From: an uncultured Methanomicrobiales archaeon
Lineage (GTDB): Archaea; Thermoplasmatota; Thermoplasmata; Methanomassiliicoccales; Methanomethylophilaceae
DNA: 5,484 nt
Assembly: GCA_946528255.1 (NCBI GenBank)
Contig: CAMMYR010000055.1
Location: forward strand, 1-5,484
Direction: 5' to 3'
The notes below the pieces were generated by a model. That model was not told the origin of the DNA, searched no databases, and saw only the letters and a list, made by a program, of their open reading frames with translations. Both the position numbers and the translations under genes were made by a program. This document shows, one piece after another, positions 4,781-5,484 of this stretch. The first letter of the stretch is position 1. Each line of letters begins with the position of its first letter.

Positions 4781-5484
4781 ATGTTGAGAACCGAAGGTCA
4801 TTGTAGGGTCCACAAGGTCGCGCCAGTTCTTGTGGTAATGCTGATTGCCGCATTAGCGGCGATAGCCGTGATGGAAACGGGCGAGGACTCGTATGCTCCG
4901 ACCGGGACAGCTTGGAACGATTCCACGGCCCTTCCGACGTCTAGCGGGAGCTATTACCTCAATACAGACGTCACGCTAAGTGGTAGTGATACCCCGGATC
5001 TTCATGATAATACTACCGTCACACTTGATCTGAATGGACATACTGTAAGAGCTACTGGATCACCCTTTCAAGGTGTTTATTCCATGATGTCTATAACAGG
5101 TGGTCCAGTCGAGTTGACGATTTTAGATAGTGGTTCTAATGGGAAGATGACTTCCGAGAATGGCCATGTCATCTCCGTGTGGAGTAAGTGTACGTTAACA
5201 ATAAAGGGAGGCACCTTCACTGGCGTAGATGGTATAAGCGGGGATACGGGCGGCAAGATCATCATGGAAGGCGGCAAGATCATCAATTGTAAACATAAGG
5301 GTGTGGATTTATACGGTAGTTCCGGTTCCTCGTCTGCAACCCAATTCGATATGAGCGGCGGGGAGATATCAGGATGCGGGACTGAAGATCGTGACTACTA
5401 TATGGGGGGAGTCAGGGTAGCCGGTACGTCGGTTTTCAACATGACCGGAGGTGTCATAAAGAACAACAACGGGATGAGGTATTC
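4781..5484 (+). CDS. Secreted beta-helix adhesin-like surface protein (3' end outside window)
   Basis: An open frame of 234 codons runs off the right edge. It begins with a short basic segment and a hydrophobic helix at about residues 12-30 (KVAPVLVVMLIAALAAIAV), a signal peptide or anchor. After it come VTLDLNGHTV (80-89), LTILDSG and a series of GG-turn repeats: LTIKGGTFTG, IIMEGGKIIN, FDMSGGEISG and FNMTGGVIKN, with GG at 143, 164, 193 and 223. Such repeats build right-handed beta-helices in the adhesin-like proteins of gut methanogens and bacteria, as I recall them; no enzymatic role is implied. The tandem ATGATG leaves the start ambiguous; GAGG at 4771-4774 is better spaced for 4781 than for 4778. 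GC is lower than in the operon (26/60 counted at 5281-5340 against 38/60 at 3601-3660), and A/T-ending codons are commoner, consistent with transfer or fast divergence. The C-terminal anchoring part is not visible. Confidence 0.8.
   Translation, partial: MLRTEGHCRVHKVAPVLVVMLIAALAAIAVMETGEDSYAPTGTAWNDSTALPTSSGSYYLNTDVTLSGSDTPDLHDNTTVTLDLNGHTVRATGSPFQGVYSMMSITGGPVELTILDSGSNGKMTSENGHVISVWSKCTLTIKGGTFTGVDGISGDTGGKIIMEGGKIINCKHKGVDLYGSSGSSSATQFDMSGGEISGCGTEDRDYYMGGVRVAGTSVFNMTGGVIKNNNGMRY
5249..5285 (+). repeat. 16-bp direct repeat with 21-bp period inside the adhesin gene
   Basis: GGCGGCAAGATCATCA occurs at 5249-5264 and again at 5270-5285. The 21-bp period equals seven codons, so the frame is kept and the protein reads GGKIIMEGGKIIN. 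It looks like a recent in-frame duplication of part of one beta-helix rung. Confidence 0.8.

Noticed and set aside
4620..4853. Upstream extension of the larA frame
   Set aside because: The added residues are unlike LarA N-termini, cross the TATA box and the divergent promoter region, and the protein from 4619 already has family length.

Overview
The window looks like a methanogenic archaeon of the Thermoplasmatota, most likely the Methanomassiliicoccales (gut-type Methanomethylophilaceae). This is inference from several signs: GGTGA ribosome binding sites, TATA-type promoters, a RuMP-pathway 6-phospho-3-hexuloisomerase, a HdrD-type protein with two CCG domains, a tiny archaeal zinc-ribbon membrane protein, a host-associated beta-helix surface protein, and no TAG stop codon among eight gene ends. 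No RNA gene, CRISPR array, insertion sequence or complete mobile element was seen.

Left part (1-1507): the tail of an unrecognised gene is followed at once by hxlB on the plus strand. Converging on hxlB from the right are two small minus-strand genes: a ubiquitin-like beta-grasp protein (907-1221) and an overlapping unknown ORF (518-964). That ORF has no stop before it runs into the hxlB antisense. hxlB likewise seems to have lost its usual stop. A divergent, compact promoter region with a perfect 10-bp inverted repeat separates the ubiquitin-like gene from a 67-residue zinc-ribbon/membrane protein.

Centre (1479-4619): a tightly packed minus-strand operon, larA-family racemase, then an HdrD/GlcF-like iron-sulfur protein, then dihydropteroate synthase. 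The first junction is 1 nt and the second is an ATGA overlap. The larA start is preceded by a good TATA box at a distance that implies a very short leader. The LarA homologue keeps every catalytic and cofactor-contact residue I can align by spacing to lactate racemase. Coupling to an HdrD-type electron carrier suggests alpha-hydroxyacid metabolism linked to heterodisulfide or flavin-dehydrogenase electron flow. The folP gene fits folate use. It converges on the zinc-ribbon gene with a 29-bp tail-to-tail overlap.

Right part (4620-5484): a 160-bp divergent promoter region, then the 5' part of a secreted beta-helix adhesin-like protein that runs off the window. It has clearly lower GC than the rest, as is common for variable surface genes.

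The best candidates for something undescribed are the ubiquitin-like/unknown two-gene module at 518-1221 and the larA-hdrD-folP operon. Neither is proven to be a new system from sequence alone.
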